A stretch of DNA of 64,000 nt from Fibrobacter succinogenes. GTDB taxonomy: Bacteria; Fibrobacterota; Fibrobacteria; Fibrobacterales; Fibrobacteraceae. The notes beneath the pieces are model-generated. The model had not been told where the DNA came from, did not search any database, and worked only from the letters and a program-made list of their open reading frames with translations. Below are positions 1 through 9,216 of the stretch, one piece after another. Each line of letters opens with the position of its first letter. Within the stretch, counting starts at the first letter, position 1. Position numbers and translations under genes: made by a program. The DNA lies in assembly GCA_902799745.1 (NCBI GenBank), contig CADCBQ010000001.1:1-64000 (forward strand), in the 5' to 3' direction.

Positions 1-51
1 ATACATTATTACGCTGACAATTAATGTCAATATGGGGGTTCAGATTAAAAT

Positions 52-166
52 GCAGACCCTGAGTGTCCTCAGGGTGACTAGGAGGAGTACAGCAGCGACT
101 ACGCAGAACGCCCTTGAACAGTCACCCTGAACTCTACCCTGAACTGGTTTCAGGGTCAGGGTCTGC
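52..166. repeat. 115-bp nested palindromic (MITE-like) element
   Basis: An 11-bp terminal inverted repeat, GCAGACCCTGA at 52-62 and TCAGGGTCTGC at 156-166, encloses a second perfect 11-bp inverted pair (TCAGGGTGACT at 69-79, AGTCACCCTGA at 120-130). A small CCCTGAG/CTCAGGG hairpin lies at 57-74. No gene is encoded. Its left part recurs at about 1102-1128 and 3149-3188. Non-autonomous mobile element or REP-like repeat is an inference. I see nothing else in 1-316 beyond AT-rich upstream sequence of the toxin gene. Confidence 0.6.
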
Positions 167-316
167 TTTCCCATATGAATACAAGACGCACCGGCTTTAG
201 TTTTTTTATTCCTTGCAACCAGTAGATTGCACGATTTTCATTTGTAGTGTCTAGATTTGTTTTTCAAATTTTTAACGCTATAGTTGACGAGTAATAAAAA
301 GTAATATATATTTATT

Positions 317-593
317 ATGTACAATGTTTTCATGTCAAGAAAAGTCTCTCGGGCTGTTTCTGTAATGCCAAAAAAGCAGCAAGAAAAACTTGCGTTACTT
401 GTTGACGATATACGGATAAATGGCCCCGTCAGAACAAATTGGCCAAATTACGGAATATTGGCAGGGACATCTACTCATCATTGTCACCTTTCCCACAAAT
501 GGGTTGGCGTGTTGGATTGAAACGGAAAAAGGAATAACTGTGGAGGTTACATATGCAGGCAGTCGTGGAAGCGCCCCCTATGCAGAACACTGA
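317..593 (+). pseudogene. HigB/RelE-type toxin, frameshifted
   Basis: The first frame (317-520) has the pattern of the phage-derived HigB/RelE-like ribosome-dependent RNase toxins: NGPVRTNWPNYG followed by HHCHL. It stops at 518-520. The next frame continues the family's C-terminus at once from about 513 (WIETEKGITVEVTYAG, then APY) and ends at 591-593. Removing one T in the run at 510-513 joins the halves into a normal toxin of about 90 residues. The reading frame is therefore broken by a single extra base, either a real inactivating mutation or a sequence error. It overlaps the antitoxin gene downstream, as expected of a toxin-first TA operon. Confidence 0.75.
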
Positions 594-963
594 CGAACCA
601 GTGTCATTCAAGGTTTCGGGCAAGAACATTCCGAAGCCGGTCATTGCCTTTTTGGATGCGTTGTTCCCCGATTCCGTACGTATCGATGAAGACGACGATG
701 TTCTCGAGCCGGTGGAAGAAATGGACTGGTACAAGAAGGCCAAAAGAAGGATTAATCCTGCCAAGACACTGAAAATAATGCGTGTAAATGCGGGGCTTAC
801 GCAGGCGCAGTTGGCAAAAAAGGTCGGTCTTGCAAAACAGAATTACAATTCGCTAGAACGGGGCGCCAGACCAATTTCCATGCTCATGTCTAAGAAGCTG
901 GCCGATGCACTCGGAACATCTTATCTGATGTTTTTCCGTGAAAACAAAAAGCGATCACGTTAA
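553..963 (+). CDS. HigA-type XRE-family antitoxin
   Basis: A 136-residue protein whose C-terminal half is a helix-turn-helix of the Cro/C1 (XRE) family: GLTQAQLAKKVGLAKQNYNS, then the recognition helix and a KKLADAL third helix (about residues 75-125). The N-terminal half is acidic and probably contacts the toxin. A GGAGG at 542-546 lies 6 bases before the ATG at 553 and supports this start. An in-frame ATG at 580 is an alternative. The gene overlaps the last 41 bases of the broken toxin. Antitoxins of this kind bind their own promoter and neutralise the toxin. Here the toxin is probably dead, so this may survive as a solitary regulator. Confidence 0.8.
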   Translation: MQAVVEAPPMQNTDEPVSFKVSGKNIPKPVIAFLDALFPDSVRIDEDDDVLEPVEEMDWYKKAKRRINPAKTLKIMRVNAGLTQAQLAKKVGLAKQNYNSLERGARPISMLMSKKLADALGTSYLMFFRENKKRSR

Positions 964-1105
964 AAAAGCAAGTCATTGACACTGCCCCCTTATGCGACCT
1001 CGCTGATTAGGGTGGGTGGTGGGGGCCGGAGGCCGGGCGGTTTTAGCAGCGGTGCTGGGCGGCTTAGCAGCAACAAGGCGCGAGCTACTCAGCGTGAAAT
1101 GCTGA

Positions 1106-1123
1106 CCCTGAGTGTCCTCAGGG
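1106..1123. repeat. CCCTGAG/CTCAGGG hairpin repeat, copy 2
   Basis: A perfect 7-bp inverted repeat with a 4-base loop, within about 27 bases identical to the left part of the element at 52-166. It lies 27 bases beyond the stop codon of the dehydratase gene on the minus strand and could act as its transcript end, but no good T-run follows. Confidence 0.5.
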
Positions 1124-1149
1124 TGACTCATAGGAGTACTGCTGCGGCA

Positions 1150-3093
1150 TTACACCTTCGGCATCATCACGGTTTTGTTGAATTCTTCGGGGGTGGTGAA
1201 GGTCGGGACGATCTTGTGGAGGGCCTTGATGGCCTTTTGATCGTCGTTGGCGCTGGCGGCGTTCTTCAAATCCCATAGCTGGTTTACGAAGGAATCCAAG
1301 TCGATCGGAATCTGCTTGCCAATGTAAATGAGCTTGTTCTTGGTCTTTTGCAGGCCTTCCTCGCCCATCAGCAATTCTTCGAGCAGCTTTTCGCCGGGGC
1401 GCAGGCCCGTAAACTTGATTTCGACATCCTTATACGGCACCTTGCCGTACATGCGAATCAGGTTTTCGGCGAGCGTCACGATCTTCACCGGTTGTCCCAT
1501 GTCAAGCACAAAGATTTCGCCGCCGTGCGCAAAGCTTGCCGCTTCGAGCACCAGGTTCACCGCCTCGGGAATCGTCATAAAGTAGCGGATAATGTCCGGA
1601 TGCGTCACTGTGACGGGCTTGCCCTGCTCAATCTGACGCTTGAACAGCGGAATCACGGAGCCGTTAGAGCCAAGCACATTGCCGAAACGGGTCGTCACAA
1701 ATTCAGTCTTGCAGTCCTTCTGTTGCGCAAAGAACTGCACAATCATTTCGCAGCAACGCTTGCTCGCCCCCATCACGTTCGTGGGGTTCACCGCCTTGTC
1801 GGTACTGATCATCACGAACTTTTTCACGTTGTTGATTAGCGAAAGCGTGGCCATGTTAAACGTACCCACCACATTGTTCTTGATGGCTTCCATCGGGTTA
1901 TTTTCCATGAGCGGCACATGCTTGTGCGCCGCCGCGTGGAACACCACCTGCGGTTTGTACTTCTTGAAAATCTGGTTCATGCGGAAGTAGTCGCGCACGC
2001 TCGCAATAATCGTGACCAGGTTCAGGCTCTTGCCGTATTCCATGACCAGTTCTTGCTGAATGTCGTAGGCATTGTTTTCGTAAATGTCCACGATAATCAC
2101 CTGGGCCGGGTTGTACTTGGCAATCTGGCGCACCAGTTCGCTACCGATACTGCCACCGCCGCCGGTGACCATGCAAACCTTGTTCTCGATGAATTCGCGG
2201 ATTTCGGAATTGTCGAACTTGATCGGTTCGCGGCCCAGAAGGTCTTCTACCTTGATGTCGCGAATCTGCGAAATGTAGTTGGACTTTTCAGTTTCCGAGA
2301 CATCTTGCAGGCTACCCACGAACGGCAGCACCTTGACCGGGAGCCCCGTTTTGCCGCACAGGTCCAAAATCACCGCGCGGTCTTTGGGCGGGCAACTCGG
2401 GATGGCGAAAATAATCTGTTCAATGCGTTCGAGGCGCGCAATCTTTTCGATATCGCTTGTACCGCCGGCCACCAGCACGTCGCAAAAATACTTGCCGATC
2501 TTGTAGCGGTCATCGTCAATCAGGCAAACCGGGTACATATTGAATGTTTCGGCGGCACCCATGGCGTCTTTTTCTTTGGGGGCCTGCAGGCGCTTGACCT
2601 CTTGGAGCAGCACGCGCGTAGCCTCGCCCGCACCGATAATCATGGTACGGCGCTTTTTGCCCTCTTGAATGCCCGAATTCATGAGCGACATGAACGTGCC
2701 CTTGAACAGGTAGCGGAACAGGCACACACCCACCGTGGCCACCACACCCGTGAGCACCGCAAACAGCAAAAAGACACGGCCTTCGATCAGGTAATACAGG
2801 ATATTCGCAATAATAAAGCCACCGACAATGCCCTTGATGCAGCTCAGGTAGTCGCGCAGGTTAAAGTAACGCCACAGCTTGTTGTAAGAACCGTAAAGCA
2901 GCTGGCAGGCAAAGCAACTGAACGCGCAAAGCACCAAGAACGAGAACAGCTGGGGGCGATCAATGCGGTCCGAAAACACCGGCAGCGGAACATTGACAAA
3001 CAAGCCCGCTACAAAAACGATAAATGCATCGACGAGTGCCAAAAGCCTCTTGCGAAGTCTAAAGTTCGTGAAGAGTTGCAAAAACTTTGACAT
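1150..3093 (-). CDS. CapD/WbpM-type nucleotide-sugar 4,6-dehydratase
   Basis: A 647-residue inner-membrane protein. Four hydrophobic segments fill roughly residues 15-130, a first nucleotide-binding-like domain follows (IIGAGEATRVLLQEV), and the catalytic SDR domain starts near residue 305 with MVTGGGGSIGSELV. Then come AAAHKHVPLME, STDKAVNPTNVMGASKR and TRFGNVLGSNGSVIPLF, all hallmarks of the FlaA1/CapD/WbpM/PglF family. The length fits the long membrane form. Members convert UDP-GlcNAc or a similar sugar to a 4-keto-6-deoxy intermediate, feeding amino-sugar synthesis for surface glycans. The aminotransferase at 44851-46056 is a plausible next enzyme. The exact sugar substrate cannot be read from sequence. 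Confidence 0.88.
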   Translation of the reverse strand: MSKFLQLFTNFRLRKRLLALVDAFIVFVAGLFVNVPLPVFSDRIDRPQLFSFLVLCAFSCFACQLLYGSYNKLWRYFNLRDYLSCIKGIVGGFIIANILYYLIEGRVFLLFAVLTGVVATVGVCLFRYLFKGTFMSLMNSGIQEGKKRRTMIIGAGEATRVLLQEVKRLQAPKEKDAMGAAETFNMYPVCLIDDDRYKIGKYFCDVLVAGGTSDIEKIARLERIEQIIFAIPSCPPKDRAVILDLCGKTGLPVKVLPFVGSLQDVSETEKSNYISQIRDIKVEDLLGREPIKFDNSEIREFIENKVCMVTGGGGSIGSELVRQIAKYNPAQVIIVDIYENNAYDIQQELVMEYGKSLNLVTIIASVRDYFRMNQIFKKYKPQVVFHAAAHKHVPLMENNPMEAIKNNVVGTFNMATLSLINNVKKFVMISTDKAVNPTNVMGASKRCCEMIVQFFAQQKDCKTEFVTTRFGNVLGSNGSVIPLFKRQIEQGKPVTVTHPDIIRYFMTIPEAVNLVLEAASFAHGGEIFVLDMGQPVKIVTLAENLIRMYGKVPYKDVEIKFTGLRPGEKLLEELLMGEEGLQKTKNKLIYIGKQIPIDLDSFVNQLWDLKNAASANDDQKAIKALHKIVPTFTTPEEFNKTVMMPKV

Positions 3094-3163
3094 TGTGTTG
3101 CCCCTATGATAAATTTATATGGAAATATAGAAAAATAAGTTTTTTATCAGATTAAAATGCTGA

Positions 3164-3181
3164 CCCTGAGCGTCCTCAGGG
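3164..3181. repeat. CCCTGAG/CTCAGGG hairpin repeat, copy 3
   Basis: Same palindrome as at 57-74 and 1106-1123. About 40 bases around it (3149-3188) match 41-80. The repeat ends inside the TAG stop (3185-3187) of the Wzi-like gene, so the element appears to have landed exactly at the gene's end. A transcript-end or mRNA-stability role is possible but not shown. Confidence 0.5.
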
Positions 3182-3184
3182 TGA

Positions 3185-4672
3185 CTAGAGCATGAACATG
3201 ACACGGAGGGTGACGAAGGGGTCGTCGAAGAAGCCGTATTCGCCGGTGAAGGCGACGTGGTTGCCGCGGTAGCTGATGGCGGGGGCCAGGGAGTAATGGA
3301 GCGGAGCGTTGTGCGTAAAGCGCTTGCGAACAGTCTTGTACGGGTCTTCGATATCGCTACCGGCGTCGGTGCCTTTCCAGAGCCACTTGTTGTGCAGCCC
3401 CACGAACACGCTCGAAAGCCCCGCCAACTGGAGTTGGCTATACACGGTCCAGTCGATAGCGAGGCTGTTCGGGCCATTGGGGTTCCCAAGCGGTTTACCC
3501 AGGTGCGCCATTTGCGCTTGAGCGGTATCGTAATGGCAATAGGTGTACGGTTCTACACGGGCAATTTCGGCAATGGTACCCAGCTGCAGCGCGTGGCCAT
3601 TCAGGTTGAAGTCGTAACCGGCCTGCATGCCGAGCATTCCTGCCCAACGGTTATTGCTGTACTTGTTTTCGTACAAAGATGTTGGCGACGACATATCATC
3701 CAAGAAGAATTCGCCGTACACACGCACCGCATTGAACAGGCGGTAGTTCAAGTCAAAGGCGAGCGCGCCGTTATTCACGTGTTCGGTGTAATTGCCCTTT
3801 TCAATGAAAAGCGGGACAATCGGCACAAAAAGCCAGGGTTTATTCTCATTGTACAGCACCTGCAATTCGCTCATGCCCACGGTCAAGTTGCCCAAGGCAA
3901 GCTCGTAACGGTGCGCGTACAAGTTGCGGTCATTCAAGTTGTCTTTACTGTAGCTCCAGCTGTTCACGCGCAGGTCGGCGTACACGCTAAATACGCGGAG
4001 CGGGCCAAAGGTAAAGTCCAAGTTGAGCATGTTGTACGGCAACGCGAACTGGTTGAACGCGAGGTTATTGTAATAGCCCGGGCCCCAGTGCAACACATCG
4101 CGGGCAAGCGAGATTCGCGCCCAGGCGTAGTTCAGCCCCAAGTGCGCACGGTAGCGGGCATAGCTCACATAATCGTCACCGGCATCAGTTTCAAGCCCTT
4201 GAACATCGAACACTTCCCCATCAAAGCTCTTGGGTTTCTTGGCTGAATGCTGTTCGGCGTACATGCGGGCATCTAGATCAAAGTCCAGCGAGTCCGCGTA
4301 GCCGCGCAGGTATAGGCCGCCATCGATTCCCGGCCAAATGGTATCACCTAACGCTCCACCACCACGGTAATCGAGCCCCACCATGGGCGATGCGGCAATC
4401 GCAAAGCGGTGAGCGTCTTTCCCTGCGCCAATGGAATCGGCATAGTAGACCATCGCGCCACTTTCTTTGTTTGCAAAATCACGCACAAAGTTGTAGTTGC
4501 GGCGCGGGTAGGTAAAGAACTGGCGGTCGGTGCCGACGGTCTGGCGGTGGTAGTCCAGGAGCATCGGGAGGTAGTCGAGCGTACGCAGGTTGCGATTGTG
4601 CTCGGAACCGATCACAGACTGCGACCAAACGATGGAGGCGAGAAGGAGGAATGCTAATAGGAGGTTCTTCAT
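3185..4672 (-). CDS. Wzi-like capsule-assembly outer-membrane protein
   Basis: A 495-residue protein with a clear signal peptide (MKNLLLAFLLLASIVWSQS). The rest alternates polar and aromatic residues as in an outer-membrane beta-barrel and ends in a hydrophobic strand with a C-terminal LRVMFML. The segment RDVLHWGPGYYNNLAFNQF resembles the conserved WGPG region of the Wzi/capsule-assembly family, which helps attach capsule to the cell surface. Position between a sugar dehydratase and the OmpA/Wzc genes supports an export or anchoring role. Family assignment rests on this motif, signal peptide, size and context only; a generic porin-like barrel is the alternative. Confidence 0.6.
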   Translation of the reverse strand: MKNLLLAFLLLASIVWSQSVIGSEHNRNLRTLDYLPMLLDYHRQTVGTDRQFFTYPRRNYNFVRDFANKESGAMVYYADSIGAGKDAHRFAIAASPMVGLDYRGGGALGDTIWPGIDGGLYLRGYADSLDFDLDARMYAEQHSAKKPKSFDGEVFDVQGLETDAGDDYVSYARYRAHLGLNYAWARISLARDVLHWGPGYYNNLAFNQFALPYNMLNLDFTFGPLRVFSVYADLRVNSWSYSKDNLNDRNLYAHRYELALGNLTVGMSELQVLYNENKPWLFVPIVPLFIEKGNYTEHVNNGALAFDLNYRLFNAVRVYGEFFLDDMSSPTSLYENKYSNNRWAGMLGMQAGYDFNLNGHALQLGTIAEIARVEPYTYCHYDTAQAQMAHLGKPLGNPNGPNSLAIDWTVYSQLQLAGLSSVFVGLHNKWLWKGTDAGSDIEDPYKTVRKRFTHNAPLHYSLAPAISYRGNHVAFTGEYGFFDDPFVTLRVMFML

Positions 4673-4752
4673 TATTCAGACTCAAGAAGCTGATTCCGAA
4701 ACAAGTTCGGAATGACTCTACGGAGCAAGTTCAGCGTAACAGCAGGGTGACT

Positions 4753-4782
4753 TAAAAAAAAGGGTCGGCCGAAGGCCGACCC
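4753..4782 (-). terminator. Intrinsic terminator of the OmpA/TSP3 gene
   Basis: GGGTCGGCC and GGCCGACCC form a perfect 9-bp stem with a 3-base loop. On the minus strand it is followed by an unbroken run of eight T. It starts 18 bases past the stop codon of the gene at 4800-6911. Confidence 0.9.
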
Positions 4783-4799
4783 GTTAACAGTAGCAAGTA

Positions 4800-6911
4800 T
4801 TACTTCTCGAACGGAACAAGTTCCACGCGGCGGTTCTGTTCGCGACCTTCCTTGGTTCCGTTGTCGGCGATGGGCATTTCAGAGCCGTAGCCAATGGCAC
4901 GCAGGCGGTCACCTTCGATACCCTTCTTCTTCAAGTGGTCCACCACAGTCTTGGCACGCTTTTCAGAGAGCTTCTGGTTCGTAGCTTCGGAACCAGTATT
5001 GTCGGTGTGGCCCTGCACTTCGAGGTTTGCGGACTTTACCTTTCTCATCAGGTTAGCAATGTCATTCAACGTGGTGTAGCTCTTCTTGGTGAGCTTGGTC
5101 GAACCAGTCTGGAACTGGATACCCTTCTTGAGTTCGTCCAGGTTTTCCTTCTTATTCACCGGGCAGCCAGCTTCGTCAACAACGATGCCTTCGAGGGTGT
5201 TCGGGCACTTGTCCTTGGGGTCAGGTACGCCGTCTTTGTCGCCATCGAGCACGCAACCCACAGAGTCCACCGGCATGCCAGCCACGGTACCCGGGCACTT
5301 GTCCTGGCCGTCGGCAACGCCGTCCTTGTCGGTATCAGCAGCGCAACCGGTAGAATCCACCGTTACGCCCATGGCGGTATTCGGGCACTTGTCCTTGTTG
5401 TCGGGCACGCCATCGTGGTCAAAGTCCATCGGGCAACCGGTGCTGTCCACGCTCACGCCTTCCGGAGTGTTCGGGCACTTGTCCATGTTGTCGGGAACGC
5501 CGTCCACGTCAAAGTCAAGCATGCAACCCACAGAGTCCACCACAATGCCTTCCGGAGTATTTGGGCACTTGTCCTTGGCATCCGGAATGCCGTCCTTGTC
5601 GCTATCCACACGGTTCAGAGAATCGAGGCGAGCGCGTTCAGCGGCGTTCAGGGCAGCGGAATCCACCATCGAGTTTTCATCGGTCAAAATCACGGAATCC
5701 TTGTCAGCGCAACCATCGGTATTCACAGCGACACCAGCCGGAGTGTTCGGGCACTTATCGTAAGAATCGACCACGCCGTCCTTGTCAGTATCAATCGGGC
5801 AACCTTCGGAGTCAACCTTAATGCCCTTCTTGGTATGCGGGCACTTGTCCTTGTTGTTGTTCACGCCATCGTCATCGGAATCACGCCACATGTCAGCGCC
5901 AAAGCGCCAAGTGAGGAGTGCTGCACCCGAAATAAGCGGAGTCGGAGCATAGCAATAAGTGACATTGGTACCTTCATTACTCTGATAGCGAATCACACGA
6001 TCTTCGCAGCCATCCATTTCATCTTCATGATCGAAGCCAAGGTTCTTGAAGGTACGTACGGCCACTTCAAGACCCACTGCAAAGTCGATGTTGTAGGGCA
6101 AGTGGAAACGGAAACCCGGGGTAATGAGCATCGGGTCTTCGCTGGGTTCAAACTTGTAAATGCCCTTGGTCTGCAAGCGAGCTTCGCCCGAGTATTCCAA
6201 GAACACATCTACCCAGTTCCTCGGAATCCAGTTCACGCCTGCGCTATACATAAGCACATTGGTCAAGCTCTGATCCAGCGGGTATACGTAGCTAGCGGCC
6301 AAGTTAAAGCGGAACGGCTTACCGCGCTTGGTCAAGTCCCAAGTGGTTGCAAGGCCTGCAGCAAACGCCCAGTCATCAGCCGTAAAAGGTTGCGTATAGC
6401 CATCGCTGTTCAAGTACCACACGTGGCGGGGGCGCACACCGGCAGCCTGTTCACCTGTGGGTATATACATGTTGAGCATCAAGGCTACACCGAACACATT
6501 GTTGGTATCGAGCGGGAGCCTTATCTTGGACCACAGGTCCAGGTCACCGCGACTCGTAGTCCACTGGTTGGTATTACCAGAAGGGCCATTGGAGTTTGCA
6601 TGTTCGTAGTAAACAGGCAGAATGGCGCCTACATCTAACCAGTTCAGCAGGCCCACGCCCATAAAGAAGTTACCGGCCTGGCTGTAGTCCCAGTCGTTGT
6701 AGCTATACTTTCGGCCTTTCATCTCATACACGCCGCCACGGGAAAGTCCCCACGACGAAATAGAAATGTTGCCACCCGTACCAATGGTAAAATTCCATTG
6801 GCCAAGCGTCTTGGCATTAATCTGGTGGAGACCGTCGGAGCCGCCCTCCATGCCTATCTGGGCAAAGCTGATTCCAGCTGCCAGTAGAGCTGTCCCAAGT
6901 ATTTTTTTCAT
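4800..6911 (-). CDS. OmpA-family protein with thrombospondin type-3 repeats
   Basis: A 703-residue protein. It has a signal peptide (MKKILGTALLAAGISFAQ), an N-terminal barrel-like region to about residue 340, and about seven tandem calcium-binding TSP3 repeats of the form D-x-D-x-DGVxDxxDKCPNT at roughly 345-595. The C-terminal OmpA peptidoglycan-binding domain has VQGHTDNTGS, LSEKRAKTV and NRRVEL. It should span the outer membrane and hold the cell wall through the OmpA domain, with the calcium-stiffened repeats as a periplasmic spacer. A good AAGGA ribosome site precedes the ATG, and its own terminator follows. It lies inside the polysaccharide block but is probably a general envelope protein. 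Confidence 0.92.
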   Translation of the reverse strand: MKKILGTALLAAGISFAQIGMEGGSDGLHQINAKTLGQWNFTIGTGGNISISSWGLSRGGVYEMKGRKYSYNDWDYSQAGNFFMGVGLLNWLDVGAILPVYYEHANSNGPSGNTNQWTTSRGDLDLWSKIRLPLDTNNVFGVALMLNMYIPTGEQAAGVRPRHVWYLNSDGYTQPFTADDWAFAAGLATTWDLTKRGKPFRFNLAASYVYPLDQSLTNVLMYSAGVNWIPRNWVDVFLEYSGEARLQTKGIYKFEPSEDPMLITPGFRFHLPYNIDFAVGLEVAVRTFKNLGFDHEDEMDGCEDRVIRYQSNEGTNVTYCYAPTPLISGAALLTWRFGADMWRDSDDDGVNNNKDKCPHTKKGIKVDSEGCPIDTDKDGVVDSYDKCPNTPAGVAVNTDGCADKDSVILTDENSMVDSAALNAAERARLDSLNRVDSDKDGIPDAKDKCPNTPEGIVVDSVGCMLDFDVDGVPDNMDKCPNTPEGVSVDSTGCPMDFDHDGVPDNKDKCPNTAMGVTVDSTGCAADTDKDGVADGQDKCPGTVAGMPVDSVGCVLDGDKDGVPDPKDKCPNTLEGIVVDEAGCPVNKKENLDELKKGIQFQTGSTKLTKKSYTTLNDIANLMRKVKSANLEVQGHTDNTGSEATNQKLSEKRAKTVVDHLKKKGIEGDRLRAIGYGSEMPIADNGTKEGREQNRRVELVPFEK

Positions 6912-6963
6912 GAGTTGTTTCCTTCTTCGGTAACGTGATTAATATTAAAAATATAACAAATTG

Positions 6964-9114
6964 TTAAGATTTGCTGTAATAACCCTTACCGTAATATCCC
7001 TTTCCATAGTATCCGTAGCCATATCCATAGTAATGGCCCGGTTCGTATTCGCAATGGTTCATCACGAACGCGCAGGGTTTATCGGCATAGCGGCGCAGGT
7101 TGGTCAGGTTTTCCTTGATTTGGCCCAAAGAGTCGGTACCGTAGTGCACCACCATCAGGGCAAAGTCTACCAGCGGGTAAATCAGTTCGGCATCGGTCAC
7201 CATGCTTACCGGCGGGGTATCCACAATGATCATGTCGTATTCAGTCTTCATTTCGTCAAGGTGGTTCTTGAACGTTTCGTGGCGCAACAGTTCACTCGGC
7301 GACATCAGGCGCTTACCACACCCCATCACGAACAGGTTCTGGCAACGGGTATCGGCCACGGCTTCGCGCCAAGGCACCTTGCCCGAAAGTACTTCGGTCA
7401 AGCCCACGTTCTTGGAACTGCGAATCACGCCCTTGCGCATGTCAGCATCAATCAACAGCACCTTCTTGCCATTCATGGCGTACACGGCAGCCAAGTTTTT
7501 TGAAACAAAACTCTTACCCACACCCGGCACCAGGCCGCATACCATAAGCACCTTTTGACCCTCGGCCAGCGAAAAGTCCACCGCCGTCTGCAAAGACCTG
7601 AACGCTTCGCTCGCCCGGTCGTTCGGGGCAGCTTCAACCAGGGTAAGCTTGTGGCGCTTGTCGCGCAATAGTTTATTTCTACTTTCCGGAATCTTCGCAA
7701 ACACACTCACCTCAGTAGCATGTTCCAGTTCCTGCGAGCTACGAATGCCGTTCCGCATCATGCGGAGCAAAAACACCCACAGCACGCCCACCATAAAGGT
7801 CACTGCCATAGAGCACAACAGAATTTTGAACTTTTTCGGTTTGCTCTGAATGGGTTCTACCTGGGCAAAGTCCACTATGCGCACGTTACCCACCTCACCC
7901 GCGCGCACCACACGCAACTGCTGAATGTTGTTGAGCATGGCCGTGTACTGGGCGTTGTTCACCGAAACATCTTCTTGCAGGCGGACCATTTCTTGCTGGG
8001 TTACCGGCATGGATTCTGCACTCTTCTTGAGGCGAGCCAGTTCGCCACGCAAGCGGTTCTGCTGCTTTACAATGGTCTGCACCGAGGGGTGTTCTTCTTT
8101 AAACAAGCGCGTCGCCTGCTGGCGATGCTGTTCTAGCTGGAGCAACTGGCGCTGCAAGTCCACCTCTTTGTTCAAGTGCGCCTGGGTCTCCCCCGTCATG
8201 TCGACCGAACCAATGCTATGGCGGTAGTCAGCCAAAATTTTCTCGGAGCTGTCGAGTTTGGCCTTGACTCCCGGCAACTGCGATTCCAAGAATTCCAAGG
8301 TCTTTTCGGCCTCGGCACTGCGCATCTCTACATTCTGGCGCACGTATGTATTTGCAATGGTGTTGAGGATGGCAGCGGCACGGTCCGCATAGCGGTGCGA
8401 ATAAGACACCCCGATCACGCCGGTCTGCTTACCTTTTTCAGCCACTTTAAGGCCCTTGGCCAAACCACGCATGGCGAGTAAAGGATTTTTATAGCTCACA
8501 CGAAATTCTTCGCCAATTCGCGCCTTCATGCGACTCACTCGCATTTGCAAAGTGTCGCCCGCGTAAAGCACCTTGAGCATTTCGCCCACCTTGCCCTCGA
8601 CTAGCTTGGTTTCGTCTTCGTTGTAAATGGCGTAGGTGTCGTCGCCGGTGACTACGGCAGTCCACTTTTCGCTGCGGGCCAAATCCGGAATAAACAGGTA
8701 GTCGATATCCATGCGGCCTTCGCGGTGCAGCAGGCGATTCAACGCACTCGTGGGCGTAGCAGAGTAATTCAGGTGTTCTTCGGCCACCACGTAGCTCAGC
8801 ACCAAGCGGCTCTTGATAAGTTCAATTTCGGCATTAGCCGGGCTAGATACATCGAGAATGGCGCCCATTTCGCCCAAGGCGCGGTTCGCGGCCTTATTGC
8901 CCTTGACATCGATTTGCAACAGGGCATCGCTCGTGAACTGCGGACGAATCCACTGGCCAATCACAAGGCCCACAAAGGCGCCCACCGCCAAAAAGAGGCA
9001 CAAGGTGTAACGCTTTTTCCACAGAATAAACAGGGCTTCGAGCAGGGTGATGGTGTTGTTAGGCGTTTGCGCCGGGGCCCCCACCACAATCGTGTTCTGT
9101 TCGCTATCGGCCAT
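6964..9114 (-). CDS. Wzc-type polysaccharide co-polymerase / tyrosine autokinase
   Basis: The start is set at the ATG at 9114, which has GGAG six bases upstream, giving 716 residues beginning MADSEQN. An earlier in-frame codon at 9156 lacks this support. The N-terminal Wzz domain is flanked by transmembrane segments near residues 30-55 and 410-440, with coiled-coil between. The cytoplasmic bacterial tyrosine kinase domain has Walker A GLVPGVGKS (about residue 530), LLIDADMRKG and IIVDTPP. The last 25 residues form a tyrosine cluster (YYGYGYGYYGKGYY), the usual autophosphorylation site. Such proteins control chain length and export of capsule or EPS. Downstream genes on the same strand are other envelope and EPS genes. 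Confidence 0.92.
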   Translation of the reverse strand: MADSEQNTIVVGAPAQTPNNTITLLEALFILWKKRYTLCLFLAVGAFVGLVIGQWIRPQFTSDALLQIDVKGNKAANRALGEMGAILDVSSPANAEIELIKSRLVLSYVVAEEHLNYSATPTSALNRLLHREGRMDIDYLFIPDLARSEKWTAVVTGDDTYAIYNEDETKLVEGKVGEMLKVLYAGDTLQMRVSRMKARIGEEFRVSYKNPLLAMRGLAKGLKVAEKGKQTGVIGVSYSHRYADRAAAILNTIANTYVRQNVEMRSAEAEKTLEFLESQLPGVKAKLDSSEKILADYRHSIGSVDMTGETQAHLNKEVDLQRQLLQLEQHRQQATRLFKEEHPSVQTIVKQQNRLRGELARLKKSAESMPVTQQEMVRLQEDVSVNNAQYTAMLNNIQQLRVVRAGEVGNVRIVDFAQVEPIQSKPKKFKILLCSMAVTFMVGVLWVFLLRMMRNGIRSSQELEHATEVSVFAKIPESRNKLLRDKRHKLTLVEAAPNDRASEAFRSLQTAVDFSLAEGQKVLMVCGLVPGVGKSFVSKNLAAVYAMNGKKVLLIDADMRKGVIRSSKNVGLTEVLSGKVPWREAVADTRCQNLFVMGCGKRLMSPSELLRHETFKNHLDEMKTEYDMIIVDTPPVSMVTDAELIYPLVDFALMVVHYGTDSLGQIKENLTNLRRYADKPCAFVMNHCEYEPGHYYGYGYGYYGKGYYGKGYYSKS

Positions 9115-9216
9115 GTAAGTCTCCAAAATTTTTGCAAAAATAAAATTTTGGAACAAAATATAGTAAAAATTACTTAAAACTTACAGAGACAGCACGAAAA
9201 AGGTGCAGAAAGGGGA

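Noticed and set aside
1918-3090. Long plus-strand open frame (390 codons)
   Set aside because: Opposite-strand shadow of the sugar dehydratase gene; histidine- and arginine-rich, typical of GC-biased antisense frames, with no ribosome site or known motifs.
4935-6638. Plus-strand open frame of 567 codons
   Set aside because: Antisense of the repetitive OmpA/TSP3 gene; the apparent repeats only mirror the TSP3 repeats.
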